Assembly: GCA_964435775.1 (NCBI GenBank)
Contig: CAYTAP010000053.1
Span: 1-24,858 of the forward strand
From: CAYTAP01 sp964435775
Lineage (GTDB): Bacteria > Planctomycetota > Phycisphaerae > Tepidisphaerales > Tepidisphaeraceae
Reading direction: 5' to 3'
DNA: 24,858 nt
In this document: positions 8,595-15,971 of the stretch, one piece after another
Layout of the letters: every line of letters begins with the position of its first letter
Position numbering within the stretch: position 1 is the stretch's first letter
The notes under the pieces: generated by a model
What the model saw: the letters and a program-made list of their open reading frames with translations, nothing else
Databases searched by the model: none
Told to the model about the DNA's origin: nothing
Translations under genes and position numbers: made by a program

Positions 8595-9410
8595 TTACCG
8601 GACATTCTCCCCTTCATCCTCCGCCCGAAATCGAATCCACTGCAAATACAACCCCTCCGGCGGCGCCGTCCCTCCGCCGGCGCGACGATCCTTCGCCGCA
8701 AGGATGTCCGGCATCGACTCCGCCTTGAGTTTTCCCATCCCCACATCCACGAGCGTCCCCGCGATGATCCTCACCATGTTCCACAAAAAACCGTTCCCCT
8801 CCACCCCGATCACCACCCGCGGCCCGCGAGATCGGACGGCGCACGCATTCAACCGCCGCACCGTCGTCACCCGCCCATGTCCCGGGCGGGCAAAACTCGT
8901 GAAATCATGCTCCCCTTTGAGCAGCGCCGCCGCCTTCGCCATCGCCGCCACATCGAGTTCCTGCCATCGATGCCATGCCATGTCGGCGAAAAACACCGGC
9001 CGATCCAGCGAGTTCCAGATCAAATACTGATACCGCTTGCACTCCGTGGAGAGCACCGCGCTGAACGTCTGCGGAACCTTCTTGATCTCCCGCACCAGGA
9101 TGTCATCCGGCAGCGCGTGATTGACCGCCCTTCTCATCCCCTCGGCCGGGATCTGCCCCTGATCCGTGTCAAAATGCGCCACCTGCCCCTTGGCATGCAC
9201 CCGCGCATCGGTGCGGGACGACCCCACGAGCGTCACCGGATGCCGCACGACTTCCTCCAGCGCCCGTCGCAAGGTTTCCTGCACCGTTGGAATCCCCCGC
9301 CCCGCTTTCGGAACCTCCCCCTTCCATGTATTGGAGGCCGTCTGAAACTGCCACCCATGATACGCCGTCCCGCGATAGGCGATCGTCAATTTATACCGTT
9401 GCAGAGGCAT
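8595..9410 (-). CDS. truA: tRNA pseudouridine(38-40) synthase TruA
   Basis: Converts uridines 38-40 of the tRNA anticodon arm to pseudouridine. It has 271 residues and the catalytic Asp is D68 in GSSRTDARVHAKGQ. Other family blocks are FSAVLSTECKRYQYLI, HDFTSFARPG and GFLWNMVRIIAGTLVDVG. It is complete and should be functional. Its first 96 codons and 39 bp of upstream DNA occur again at 11567-11892, on the far side of a restriction-modification unit. The gene's present upstream region therefore differs from its likely ancestral one at 11893 onward. The 285 bp between its stop and murA hold no gene I can support. Confidence 0.96.
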   Translation of the reverse strand: MPLQRYKLTIAYRGTAYHGWQFQTASNTWKGEVPKAGRGIPTVQETLRRALEEVVRHPVTLVGSSRTDARVHAKGQVAHFDTDQGQIPAEGMRRAVNHALPDDILVREIKKVPQTFSAVLSTECKRYQYLIWNSLDRPVFFADMAWHRWQELDVAAMAKAAALLKGEHDFTSFARPGHGRVTTVRRLNACAVRSRGPRVVIGVEGNGFLWNMVRIIAGTLVDVGMGKLKAESMPDILAAKDRRAGGGTAPPEGLYLQWIRFRAEDEGENVR

Positions 9411-9449
9411 CGGGGTGGGAACGTAGCGGTTGCACGCGATGGAATCCAG
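9124..9449. repeat. Direct repeat, copy A (5' part of intact truA)
   Basis: This 326-bp block aligns without gaps to 11567-11892 in the same orientation. Comparing by hand I count 18 mismatches, about 94% identity. Homology stops abruptly at both ends. It covers truA codons 1-96 and 39 bp upstream. The 2117 bp between the copies hold the restriction-modification genes. Confidence 0.95.
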
Positions 9450-9548
9450 CGCATAGGATGATCGGAAGCTGAGAAGAGTTTGATATAGAGGCTCTCAAAA
9501 CAAAATCCATTCACGCCGTCCATCTCAGCGCGATCATTCGCCAAGGTG

Positions 9549-10526
9549 TCACACCAGAAGCATCTGACGCGGCTGGATTGTTTCCACATCTCCTGCAGAC
9601 ATTCGCGCCAGCAGCGCAGCCACCTCAGTGTCAGTGCGATCCTGCATGAAGCGAAATATCGATGCTTTTACATATTCCTGCTCCAGCTCAACCGTTTTCC
9701 AATTTCTCCGCAATTGCTCGCAAACTTCACCCGTTGTCCCACTCCCGCCAAATATATCGACCACGGTATCGCCAATGTCCGTCAAAAACTTGACAAAGAA
9801 CTCCGGTAGGGAACGGGGAAATCGAGCCGGATGAACCGGAAGCTCGAACAGTTTGCAGAGCCGAATGTAAGTTCCATTGCTTTCGGTGTTCGAAAATTGA
9901 AGGAGATTTGGTGGAATTGCTCCTCCGTTATCCTTGGCAAACCCCTTGCCAATGTCATGACCGCTCGGTCGCAGCCTGGGTTTATAGAATGCTTCCGGGT
10001 CCTCCAACAATCGCTTCATTCGCTCACTATAAGGGACCAGTACATTCGAGACGTTGGCTTTCGGCCATTCCGTCTTGCTCAACCACCACACTGTGTTCAC
10101 GGAATCTTTGACGCGCAACTTGCGTTTGTTGACCCATTCAATGGGCGACGGCAATTTGCTCGGATTGTGCCAATAAAACTCTTCCGCAAGATGAAACCCG
10201 CACTCGTCCACGTGCCGGAGCAACACGCGGAACTGATGAAGCGACCGCACCGGCATACCTCGCTGGTACGCGCCACCCAGATCAATGACGTAGCTCCCCG
10301 TCGAGCGCAGCACCCGGTGAACGTGCGGCGCGAAACCAAGAAGCCAATCGACGTAGGCATGTTGGTCCGCGTTTCCATATGTCTTTTCACGAAGTAACGC
10401 AAACGGCGGGGAAGTCACGACAAGATCGACCGAATCTGGGGCCAGATCCTGCAATACATCCAACGAATCTCCACAAAGCGCATCCCCGTGCGGCGTACGA
10501 AATATCGTACGATATGTGCTATTCAT
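9549..10526 (-). CDS. PvuII-type DNA methyltransferase (beta class, probably N4-cytosine)
   Basis: Modification enzyme of the adjacent restriction system, expected to protect the CAGCTG-type target. Motif IV (VTSPPFALL, residues 39-42 SPPF) precedes motif I (VVDIFGGSGTTGEV, about 255-268), the beta-class order. SPPF followed by xLxREKxYGN is reminiscent of M.PvuII, which makes N4-methylcytosine. From the ATG at 10526 it has 325 residues, close to M.PvuII; ATG 10541 is an alternative. A longer frame reaching 10673 would run across the start of the divergent controller gene and lacks family resemblance. Divergent from the C and R genes, as in the PvuII system. Specificity is inferred from the endonuclease. 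Confidence 0.92.
   Translation of the reverse strand: MNSTYRTIFRTPHGDALCGDSLDVLQDLAPDSVDLVVTSPPFALLREKTYGNADQHAYVDWLLGFAPHVHRVLRSTGSYVIDLGGAYQRGMPVRSLHQFRVLLRHVDECGFHLAEEFYWHNPSKLPSPIEWVNKRKLRVKDSVNTVWWLSKTEWPKANVSNVLVPYSERMKRLLEDPEAFYKPRLRPSGHDIGKGFAKDNGGAIPPNLLQFSNTESNGTYIRLCKLFELPVHPARFPRSLPEFFVKFLTDIGDTVVDIFGGSGTTGEVCEQLRRNWKTVELEQEYVKASIFRFMQDRTDTEVAALLARMSAGDVETIQPRQMLLV
10502..10515. promoter_or_regulatory. Perfect 14-bp palindrome at the methyltransferase start
   Basis: ATATCGTACGATAT is a perfect dyad covering roughly codons 4-8 of the methyltransferase. A second CGTACGA lies just inside it at 10494-10500. The position would suit an operator that represses the methyltransferase, but the same bases encode its N-terminus and no binding protein is shown. 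Confidence 0.4.
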
Positions 10527-10625
10527 CCCATTACCACCCATCGCTTGACTCCAAATCGACACCTGACCACCAGTTGTACATGTTACGGTTTGTCTGTTGC
10601 ACGATCCTACCCGTAAACGATCATC
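10527..10625. promoter_or_regulatory. Divergent M / C-R control region
   Basis: This 99-bp gap between the methyltransferase and the controller gene should hold both promoters and the C-protein operators. An imperfect dyad around ACATGT (10576-10586, GTACATGTTAC) is the best operator candidate I see. The classic GACT/AGTC paired boxes of the PvuII group are not obvious. Neither start codon on the plus side (10626, 10638) has a clear ribosome site, which fits leaderless C transcripts known in such systems. Confidence 0.45.
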
Positions 10626-10973
10626 ATGCCAATAAAGATGAACGCAAGCGACTTCATGGGGCACATTGGTCAACGAGTTCGGGCCAAGCGGATTGCGATG
10701 GGCCTATCTCAGGAAGCGCTTGCGACTGCCGCAGGCCTGCACCGCACTCAAATCAACCTGATCGAACAAAACAGGCGCAAGATCCGGATCGAAACGCTTC
10801 TGCGACTGTCGGTGGCATTGCAAATCGAGCCTGCGGACCTGCTGCCTCGCCTGTCGGAGTTTGATGAGCATGTTCAACAAAGTTCAAAGTCACCCCGACG
10901 TCGCAATGCTCGACAAACTGTTTCCCACCGTCCAGGCGTATCAAGCGCTCGCGACGAAGCACGGCATCGGTGA
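10626..10973 (+). CDS. Controller (C) protein of the restriction system, XRE-type HTH
   Basis: Small helix-turn-helix regulator expected to time expression of the endonuclease and methyltransferase. The HTH core is clear (LSQEALATAAGLHRTQINLI, then an ETLLRLSVALQIEPADLL helix). It lies directly before the endonuclease and divergent to the methyltransferase, the usual C position. The frame is 115 codons from ATG 10626 (111 from ATG 10638), longer than typical C proteins of about 80. The domain is complete by about 10860 and the last 35 or so codons overlap the endonuclease start in another frame. The Arg-rich tail may be functional or a by-product of the overlap. Confidence 0.88.
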   Translation: MPIKMNASDFMGHIGQRVRAKRIAMGLSQEALATAAGLHRTQINLIEQNRRKIRIETLLRLSVALQIEPADLLPRLSEFDEHVQQSSKSPRRRNARQTVSHRPGVSSARDEARHR

Positions 10974-11457
10974 CATCTTTCAGGACAACGGCGGGAAACT
11001 CCTGCAAACACTCCTCATCCTCAACCTCAAGGGTCTTGAGACGCGCGAAGGCAACGACGCCCGCGATGATGCCGGCAACGAATATGAATTGAAGACCGTG
11101 AACGTTCTCCTCACAAGCTCCTTCTCCACACATCACCACCTCAACCCGGTCATTCTTGCCAAGTATCGCAAGGTGCATGCTTGGTACTTCAGCATCTATG
11201 AAGGAATTGAACTGGTCGAAATCTTCCGCATGACGCCCGCCGATCTTGATGGGGCATTTTTTACCCCTTGGGAAACCAAATGGCGGAAGATGAACGAGGA
11301 ACGAACCAGCGGATACCGCGACATCAATAATCCCAAGATTTCGGTGAAGTTTGTCCAGAATCACGGTGAGTTGGTTTATCGTGTCCGCCATCCCACGCCA
11401 AAGAAAAAGAAGCTACGGGGACAGACCAAGCGAACGGATGAAGGTGAAATATCGTAA
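10864..11457 (+). CDS. PvuII-like type II restriction endonuclease
   Basis: Predicted homodimeric nuclease for CAGCTG or a close variant. It follows R.PvuII along nearly its whole length: KHGIGDIFQDNGGKLLQ, then REGNDARDDAGNEYELK, STHHHLNPVILAKYRKV and DINNPKISVKFV. Numbered from ATG 10870, the catalytic residues are D63, E73 and K75 (D58, E68, K70 in PvuII), and the His cluster that reads the central GC is H88-H90. Possible starts are TTG 10861, ATG 10864 and ATG 10870. GGAG at 10856-10859 favours one of the two ATGs; the first is used here. About 25 Lys-rich residues extend past the PvuII end. The gene overlaps the controller by about 110 bp. Confidence 0.94.
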   Translation: MSMFNKVQSHPDVAMLDKLFPTVQAYQALATKHGIGDIFQDNGGKLLQTLLILNLKGLETREGNDARDDAGNEYELKTVNVLLTSSFSTHHHLNPVILAKYRKVHAWYFSIYEGIELVEIFRMTPADLDGAFFTPWETKWRKMNEERTSGYRDINNPKISVKFVQNHGELVYRVRHPTPKKKKLRGQTKRTDEGEIS

Positions 11458-11853
11458 GCGACAGAATCGCAGCAGTGCCCCAAAAACCACAGGATATCCG
11501 GGATTGTCCCCCAAGGCGTTGATTTTCGCGCCGACCAGAACACCACCGTCTCGGGATCTCATACCCACCGCCCTCCTCATCCCCTCGGCCGGGATTTGCC
11601 CCTGATCCGTGTCAAAATGCGCCACCTGCCCCTTGGCATGCACCCGCGCATCGGTGCGGGACGACCCCACGAGCGTCACCGGATGCCGCACGACCTCCTC
11701 CAGCGCCCGCCGCAAGGTTTCCTGCACCGTTGGAATCCCCCGCCCCGCCTTCGGGATCTCCCCCTTCCATGTATTCGACGGCAACTGAAACTGCCACCCA
11801 TGATACGCCGTCCCGCGATAGGCAATCGTCAATTTATACCGCTGCAGGGGCAT
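11413..11853 (-). pseudogene. truA: Truncated truA copy (5' fragment)
   Basis: The first 96 codons match intact truA with three amino-acid differences (T24L, A25P, V33I). The catalytic D68 region is included, but all the C-terminal half is missing. After 11567 the frame runs into unrelated DNA and ends at 11413, overlapping the 3' end of the endonuclease gene tail to tail. It cannot be a working pseudouridine synthase. It most likely marks the original truA locus, split when the restriction unit arrived. Confidence 0.93.
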
Positions 11854-11892
11854 CGGGGTGGGAACGTAACGGTTGCAGGCGAGGGAATCCAG
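11567..11892. repeat. Direct repeat, copy B (truA 5' remnant)
   Basis: Partner of 9124-9449: 326 bp, ungapped, same orientation. Within the coding part, eight of fifteen differences are plainly silent, and five of the rest sit in one cluster changing codons 24-26. Confidence 0.95.
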
Positions 11893-11988
11893 ATCGCGTC
11901 CACAACTCGCGGCAAAGAGACACTGGCGTGAGCGTCAGGTCATTGGGTTGATTCAGTTGCATCACATACCGCCCGATAAAACCACAAT

Positions 11989-12017
11989 TTGACCGGGCGT
12001 ATCCTACTGGCTACAGT
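11989..12017 (+). promoter_or_regulatory. Promoter of the toxin-antitoxin pair
   Basis: TTGACC (11989-11994), 17 bp, then TACAGT (12012-12017) is a good sigma-70-type match (5/6 and 4/6). The expected start, about seven bases later, falls almost on the toxin ATG at 12027, so the mRNA would be nearly leaderless. Confidence 0.6.
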
Positions 12018-12026
12018 CAACTGCCA

Positions 12027-12314
12027 ATGGAGATCCGTCAGACGGGCCTGTTTGCCAAGTGGTTGCGTGGCCTTCGCGATGTTCGCGCTCGCGCACGCGT
12101 CTTGGTGCGGGTCGAACGGCTGGGTGCCGGGAATCCGGGCGATGTGAAATCCGTGGGGCACGGCGTTTATGAATTGAAAATCGATTACGGACCCGGCTAT
12201 CGAGTCTACTATAAACAACAAGGCCGGGCGATCGTGATTCTGCTCAGCGGCGGAGACAAACGTACGCAAGCCAAAGATATCAAGCGCGCCATCCAACTGG
12301 CGGCTGATTTGTAG
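12027..12314 (+). CDS. RelE/ParE-superfamily toxin, HigB-like
   Basis: Toxin of a type II toxin-antitoxin module, expected to be a ribosome-dependent mRNA nuclease by family membership. It has 95 residues. The pattern RARARVLVRVERLGAGNPGDVKSVGHGVYELKI, cut here into its features, shows the basic helix, the GVYELKIDYGPGYRVYY strands and the C-terminal GGDKRTQAKDIKRA motif typical of the addiction-module killer protein family. It lies nine bases ahead of the antitoxin in toxin-first (HigBA-like) order. No ribosome binding site is seen, in line with the promoter position. Confidence 0.92.
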   Translation: MEIRQTGLFAKWLRGLRDVRARARVLVRVERLGAGNPGDVKSVGHGVYELKIDYGPGYRVYYKQQGRAIVILLSGGDKRTQAKDIKRAIQLAADL

Positions 12315-12323
12315 GATGCCACC

Positions 12324-12638
12324 ATGGGAAAAACAGCCACAACACGTTTTGATGTCGTTGAGTATCTTCGCACGCCAGACGATATGGCCGCTTACCTCGA
12401 AGCATGCATGGAGGAGGCCGGCAACGACGCCGCATTGATCGCCAAAGCGCTCGGTGACATCGCCCGCGCCAAGGGCATGACGCAGGTGGCCCGTGAAGCG
12501 GGTGTCTCCCGCGAGAGCCTCTACAAGGCATTGTCCGGCGACCGCAGCCCCGGGTTTGACACCATCCTGAAAGTCATCAACGCGCTGGGCATCAAACTAC
12601 ACGCCGAAGCGGCAACCTTGCCCGACCAACCCACCTGA
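12324..12638 (+). CDS. HigA-like antitoxin, HTH DNA-binding
   Basis: Antidote to the upstream toxin and probable repressor of the operon. It has 104 residues. The N-terminal FDVVEYLRTPDDMAAYLEA segment and the HTH block (KGMTQVAREAGVSRESLYKAL, followed by PGFDTILKVINALGIKL) match the addiction-module antidote family paired with this toxin type. AGGA lies nine bases ahead of the ATG. The pair follows directly the truA remnant, so it may have been near the insertion site before the restriction unit arrived. Confidence 0.93.
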   Translation: MGKTATTRFDVVEYLRTPDDMAAYLEACMEEAGNDAALIAKALGDIARAKGMTQVAREAGVSRESLYKALSGDRSPGFDTILKVINALGIKLHAEAATLPDQPT

Positions 12639-12797
12639 GTGCGCCCTCGGTGGCAGATCCGTGATGTCGCATACGACAGGAACCCTATCTCGCACCCTTG
12701 CACTTCGCAGCCCGTTTGACTCACGTGCCGCTGCCTCGTCCATCCCCCTGCCTCGTCCACCACTATTGAATCATATCGGTCGGTCCTTTGGGCATTA

Positions 12798-12828
12798 CCA
12801 AATGAGCATTCACATTTGACCCATTTGG
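12798..12828. other. Small inverted repeat between convergent genes
   Basis: CCAAATG (12798-12804) pairs perfectly with CATTTGG (12822-12828) across 17 bases. A related CTCATTGG follows at 12835-12842. It lies in the 241-bp gap between the antitoxin gene and the converging membrane-protein gene, where a terminator would be expected, but there is no U-tract. Confidence 0.3.
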
Positions 12829-12879
12829 GATTGTCTCATTGGCATTTTATCCCACATCTTCATGGCTGATTCTGTGGAT

Positions 12880-13170
12880 TTACTTTTTCCACGCGTAATA
12901 CATCGCCTTGTCAAACAGGCTGATCGCACCCGCCCCGCAGAAGATTCCTGCCAAAACAAAACATCCCGCAAGATCGCCACGGTCCCGGCGATGGTTCAAC
13001 CAGAGGCTGCCAAATGCTTGTACCCACCCCTGAAAGTGCCCCGTTGCCGCGATGTCTATGCCTATCGCAATGCACCCCAGCGACGCCACCGCCAACACCA
13101 CTGCATAAAAAATGAATTTTCGTTTCGCCGATTGCCGTTCCTCCGAATTCTTATTCTTCGCACGAATCAT
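12880..13170 (-). CDS. Small two-helix membrane protein, unknown function
   Basis: It has 96 residues from the ATG at 13170. A basic, charged N-terminus (KNKNSEERQSAKRK) is followed by two hydrophobic segments (FIFYAVVLAVASLGCIAIGI and LAGCFVLAGIFCGAGAISLF) separated by a polar loop, and a WKK tail. That charge pattern supports it being real rather than a shadow. ATG 13221 is an alternative start. It is the last gene of the minus-strand cluster, 151 bp after the symporter. No family is recognised. Confidence 0.6.
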   Translation of the reverse strand: MIRAKNKNSEERQSAKRKFIFYAVVLAVASLGCIAIGIDIAATGHFQGWVQAFGSLWLNHRRDRGDLAGCFVLAGIFCGAGAISLFDKAMYYAWKK

Positions 13171-13321
13171 TCTTTTTCCCAGAGCGCGTGTCGGCAACAA
13201 AGGCGATCTCACCGCCATCATAGTTCCAGGACGCTCACGATGGACACCGACATCCCGCAATAACGCATCCGTAACAAAGCACACGGGCCTTGTATCGTGA
13301 TCCACGATACCAATCGCCCCT

Positions 13322-14782
13322 TCACCCATCCCCCGCCAGCACCCCGCTTTCCCCCTCGGTTCGTGCAATGGTGGCTGCGCCCACGGAATCGGAAAATATG
13401 TTGACCGCCGTCCGGCACATATCCAGCGGCCGATCGAAGATGAACAGCAACCCCAGCGCCCCGACCAATACCGGCGCATCCGGCGGCAACTGCGCCTGCA
13501 CGGCCTGTAAAATCACAATGATCGCCACCAGGCTCGCCGCCGGCACACCGGCGACCCCGATGCTCGTGAGCAGCGCTGCCACCACGATCATGAACTGCTG
13601 CCCCGCGCTTAAGTCCACGCCAAACGCCTGGCAGATGAAGATCGCCGCGACGCACTCATACAACGCCGTGCCATCCATGTTCACCGTCGCCCCCAGCGGC
13701 AGCGTGAACGATGCAATGCGATTCGACACGCCCGCCCGCTTCTCCACGCATTCCATCGTCACCGGCAACGTCGCCGACGAACTTGCCGTGCTGAACGCCG
13801 TCACCAGCGCCGGCGCCAGCGCCCGGTAATGCCTCGCTGGATTCACCCGCGCGATCAATCTCAAAATCAGCGGCAGCGTGATCAGCATGTGCAACACCAA
13901 TCCCGCCAGCGCCACCAGCGCGAACAAGCCGATCCCCCGGAGCAGCGCCCCAAACTCGCCGCCCAGCAATCCCATCTCCCGCGATCGCGCCACCAGCGTC
14001 GCGTATTGCGTCGAAAAGGTTCCCGCCAGCAGACCAATCACCCCCACGGGCGCAAGCCGCAAGACCACATCCGTGATCTTCAGCGTGATGTCGTAAATCC
14101 CCTGCGTTGCCGCGACCAGCACCTCCTGCGGCTGTCCGCCCAGCCGCGACAGGAAATACCCCACCAGGAGCGAAACGACGATCAGCCCCAGCAGATTCCC
14201 CTCCGCCCCGGCCGCAATGATGTTCGGCGGGATCATCTCACGAAACACGTTCAGAAAATCCGCGCCCGAAGTGCCCCCCGCCTTCGCATCCACCGCCGCC
14301 TGATCGCCGGAAAACGCGGACAGATCCTGCCCCTGCAAAATGCCTGTCCCGTCGGCCCGAACCCCTGGGGACACGACATTCACCAGCACCAAGCCAATCA
14401 AAATCGCCAACAGCGTCGTGACGAGATAATAGCTCAGCGTCTTAAGCCCCAGCCGTGCGAAATCCGCACCCTGCCCCATCCGCGCCACGGCCAGAATGAT
14501 CGAACTGACCACCAACGGCACGATAATCAGCTTGAGCCCACGTATAAATAAATCCCCCAGCAGCAAAAGCACGTGGTACGCCACGCTCCCCTCCACTGCT
14601 GCCCCGGCCATCCGGCTCGCCTCGGCCGGATCGATGTTTCCCGGCAAGCTCCCCACCGCATTATGCCCCATCCAAATTCCCACCCCCGCGCCAATCAGCA
14701 GCCCAAGCAAAATCTGCCAATGCAGCGGCCACCGCCACCACCGCCAAAACCGCCACGGTCGGATTGTTCGCGATTGCATCAT
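13322..14782 (-). CDS. Dicarboxylate/amino acid:cation symporter (DAACS, GltP/DctA-like)
   Basis: Inner-membrane secondary transporter for glutamate/aspartate or C4-dicarboxylates, driven by Na+ or H+. The Ser-rich hairpin (AFSTASSSATLPVTM), the NMDGT motif (GATVNMDGTALYE) and the TM8 block DRPLDMCRTAVNIFSDSVGA are all present. The Arg in CRTAVN corresponds to the residue that binds the side-chain carboxylate in GltPh-type proteins, which favours an acidic substrate. About 486 residues, with a longer periplasmic-type loop around 150-190 than the shortest homologues. A GTG at 14785 and a second ATG at 14779 are alternative starts. It begins 27 bp after the monooxygenase stop codon, so it is probably in the same operon. 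Confidence 0.93.
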   Translation of the reverse strand: MMQSRTIRPWRFWRWWRWPLHWQILLGLLIGAGVGIWMGHNAVGSLPGNIDPAEASRMAGAAVEGSVAYHVLLLLGDLFIRGLKLIIVPLVVSSIILAVARMGQGADFARLGLKTLSYYLVTTLLAILIGLVLVNVVSPGVRADGTGILQGQDLSAFSGDQAAVDAKAGGTSGADFLNVFREMIPPNIIAAGAEGNLLGLIVVSLLVGYFLSRLGGQPQEVLVAATQGIYDITLKITDVVLRLAPVGVIGLLAGTFSTQYATLVARSREMGLLGGEFGALLRGIGLFALVALAGLVLHMLITLPLILRLIARVNPARHYRALAPALVTAFSTASSSATLPVTMECVEKRAGVSNRIASFTLPLGATVNMDGTALYECVAAIFICQAFGVDLSAGQQFMIVVAALLTSIGVAGVPAASLVAIIVILQAVQAQLPPDAPVLVGALGLLFIFDRPLDMCRTAVNIFSDSVGAATIARTEGESGVLAGDG

Positions 14783-14809
14783 CACGCTGCGATGGTAACC
14801 CCACTCCCG

Positions 14810-15952
14810 TCATCCCCCAACCTCATGATCCAACCCCGCGATCGTCACCATGAAGCGCTTGCCGAGCCACGGCAGCTTCACGGCGCGGGGCAGGACGCTT
14901 GCGCGCATGAAACGCGTGATCGCCGACTCGCCGCTAACGATGCGCGACAATAATTCAACCCGCTTGACCACCGCCAGATCAACCGGGCGGCGAAGCTTCC
15001 CATACGCCTCCATTCGGCCGGTCTTCATACAGTTGGCGAAGACCCACGCATCCTCAATTCCCAGGTTCATCCCCCGCGCGCCCATCGGCGAATGGATGTG
15101 GGCCGCATCACCGGCGAAGTATACGTTCCCGACGCTCAACCGATCATCGATCCGATGCGCCACATGAAAGCTCGATGTCCAGACCGGCTCGCCGCTCACC
15201 CGGGCATCCACCAGATGCTCCATATAGTCCGGCCGATTCCCCATCACCCGCCACAACGGATCGCCCGATCCTCCCTCCAACGCATCATCCACCACTCGGA
15301 TCAAAAACAAGAATCCGCCCCCGTCCAGAAAAAACGCGTGCGCCCAGGCCGGGTCCAATGTCGTCGCCAATGGGACATCCGCCAGATACCACTTGCGATC
15401 AAAACTTCTCCCTTCAAACTTCACACCCATCGCCTCGCGAACCCGGCTATGCGCCCCGTCGGCCGCCAGAAGCCACGAGCAGCGGATCGACTCCGCATTT
15501 CCGGCCACATCCGTCAATTCCACGTTCACGCCTCGATCAGCCTCCTGGCACTCCGTTAGCCCCACTCCATATTCCACACGCCCCCCCGCCTCCTTCAACG
15601 CGCCCTCCAGCAATCGCTCCGTCGCCGCCTGCGAGAGGGCGATCATGAACGGATACCGGGTCGAGACGCGATCCACCTTCAGCTCGGCCACCACCTTTCC
15701 CCGCCGCCACATCCTTGCCCCATGAATCCGCAATCCTTTCTCCAAAATCCGCGCCGTCACCCCGCTTTCCTCCAGCAGCGCCAGCGTCCGCGGATTCACC
15801 GCCAGCGCCTTGGAATACACCGACCGCGTCTTGGCAATCTCCACCACCCGCGCCCCAATCCCCGCCCGCGCCAGAAACAGCCCCGCCGCCAGCCCAACCG
15901 GCCCGGCGCCGGCGATCAACCCGCCCGACAATCGATTGAGTTCGTTCTTCAT
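14810..15952 (-). CDS. FAD-dependent monooxygenase (PHBH/UbiH fold)
   Basis: Predicted flavoprotein hydroxylase of the aromatic-ring or ubiquinone monooxygenase type; the substrate is unknown. It has 380 residues. The ADP-binding GAGPVG (15-20), the DG motif (AADGAHSRVREA, 165-166) and the FAD ribityl-binding motif GDAAHIHSPMGARGMNLGIEDA (from 281, given here as its recognised elements GDAAH and GMNLGIEDA) are all in place. ATG 15952 is preceded by AGGA at five-base spacing. A frame opening at GTG 15985 would overlap the previous gene and adds nothing family-like. Sits between the toroid protein and the symporter in an apparent operon. Confidence 0.92.
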   Translation of the reverse strand: MKNELNRLSGGLIAGAGPVGLAAGLFLARAGIGARVVEIAKTRSVYSKALAVNPRTLALLEESGVTARILEKGLRIHGARMWRRGKVVAELKVDRVSTRYPFMIALSQAATERLLEGALKEAGGRVEYGVGLTECQEADRGVNVELTDVAGNAESIRCSWLLAADGAHSRVREAMGVKFEGRSFDRKWYLADVPLATTLDPAWAHAFFLDGGGFLFLIRVVDDALEGGSGDPLWRVMGNRPDYMEHLVDARVSGEPVWTSSFHVAHRIDDRLSVGNVYFAGDAAHIHSPMGARGMNLGIEDAWVFANCMKTGRMEAYGKLRRPVDLAVVKRVELLSRIVSGESAITRFMRASVLPRAVKLPWLGKRFMVTIAGLDHEVGG

Positions 15953-15971
15953 CTCGATCCTCTTGTTCCAT

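Noticed and set aside
12862..13263. 133-codon plus-strand frame opposite the small membrane protein
   Set aside because: The minus strand gives two clean hydrophobic helices with charged ends; this frame has no such structure.
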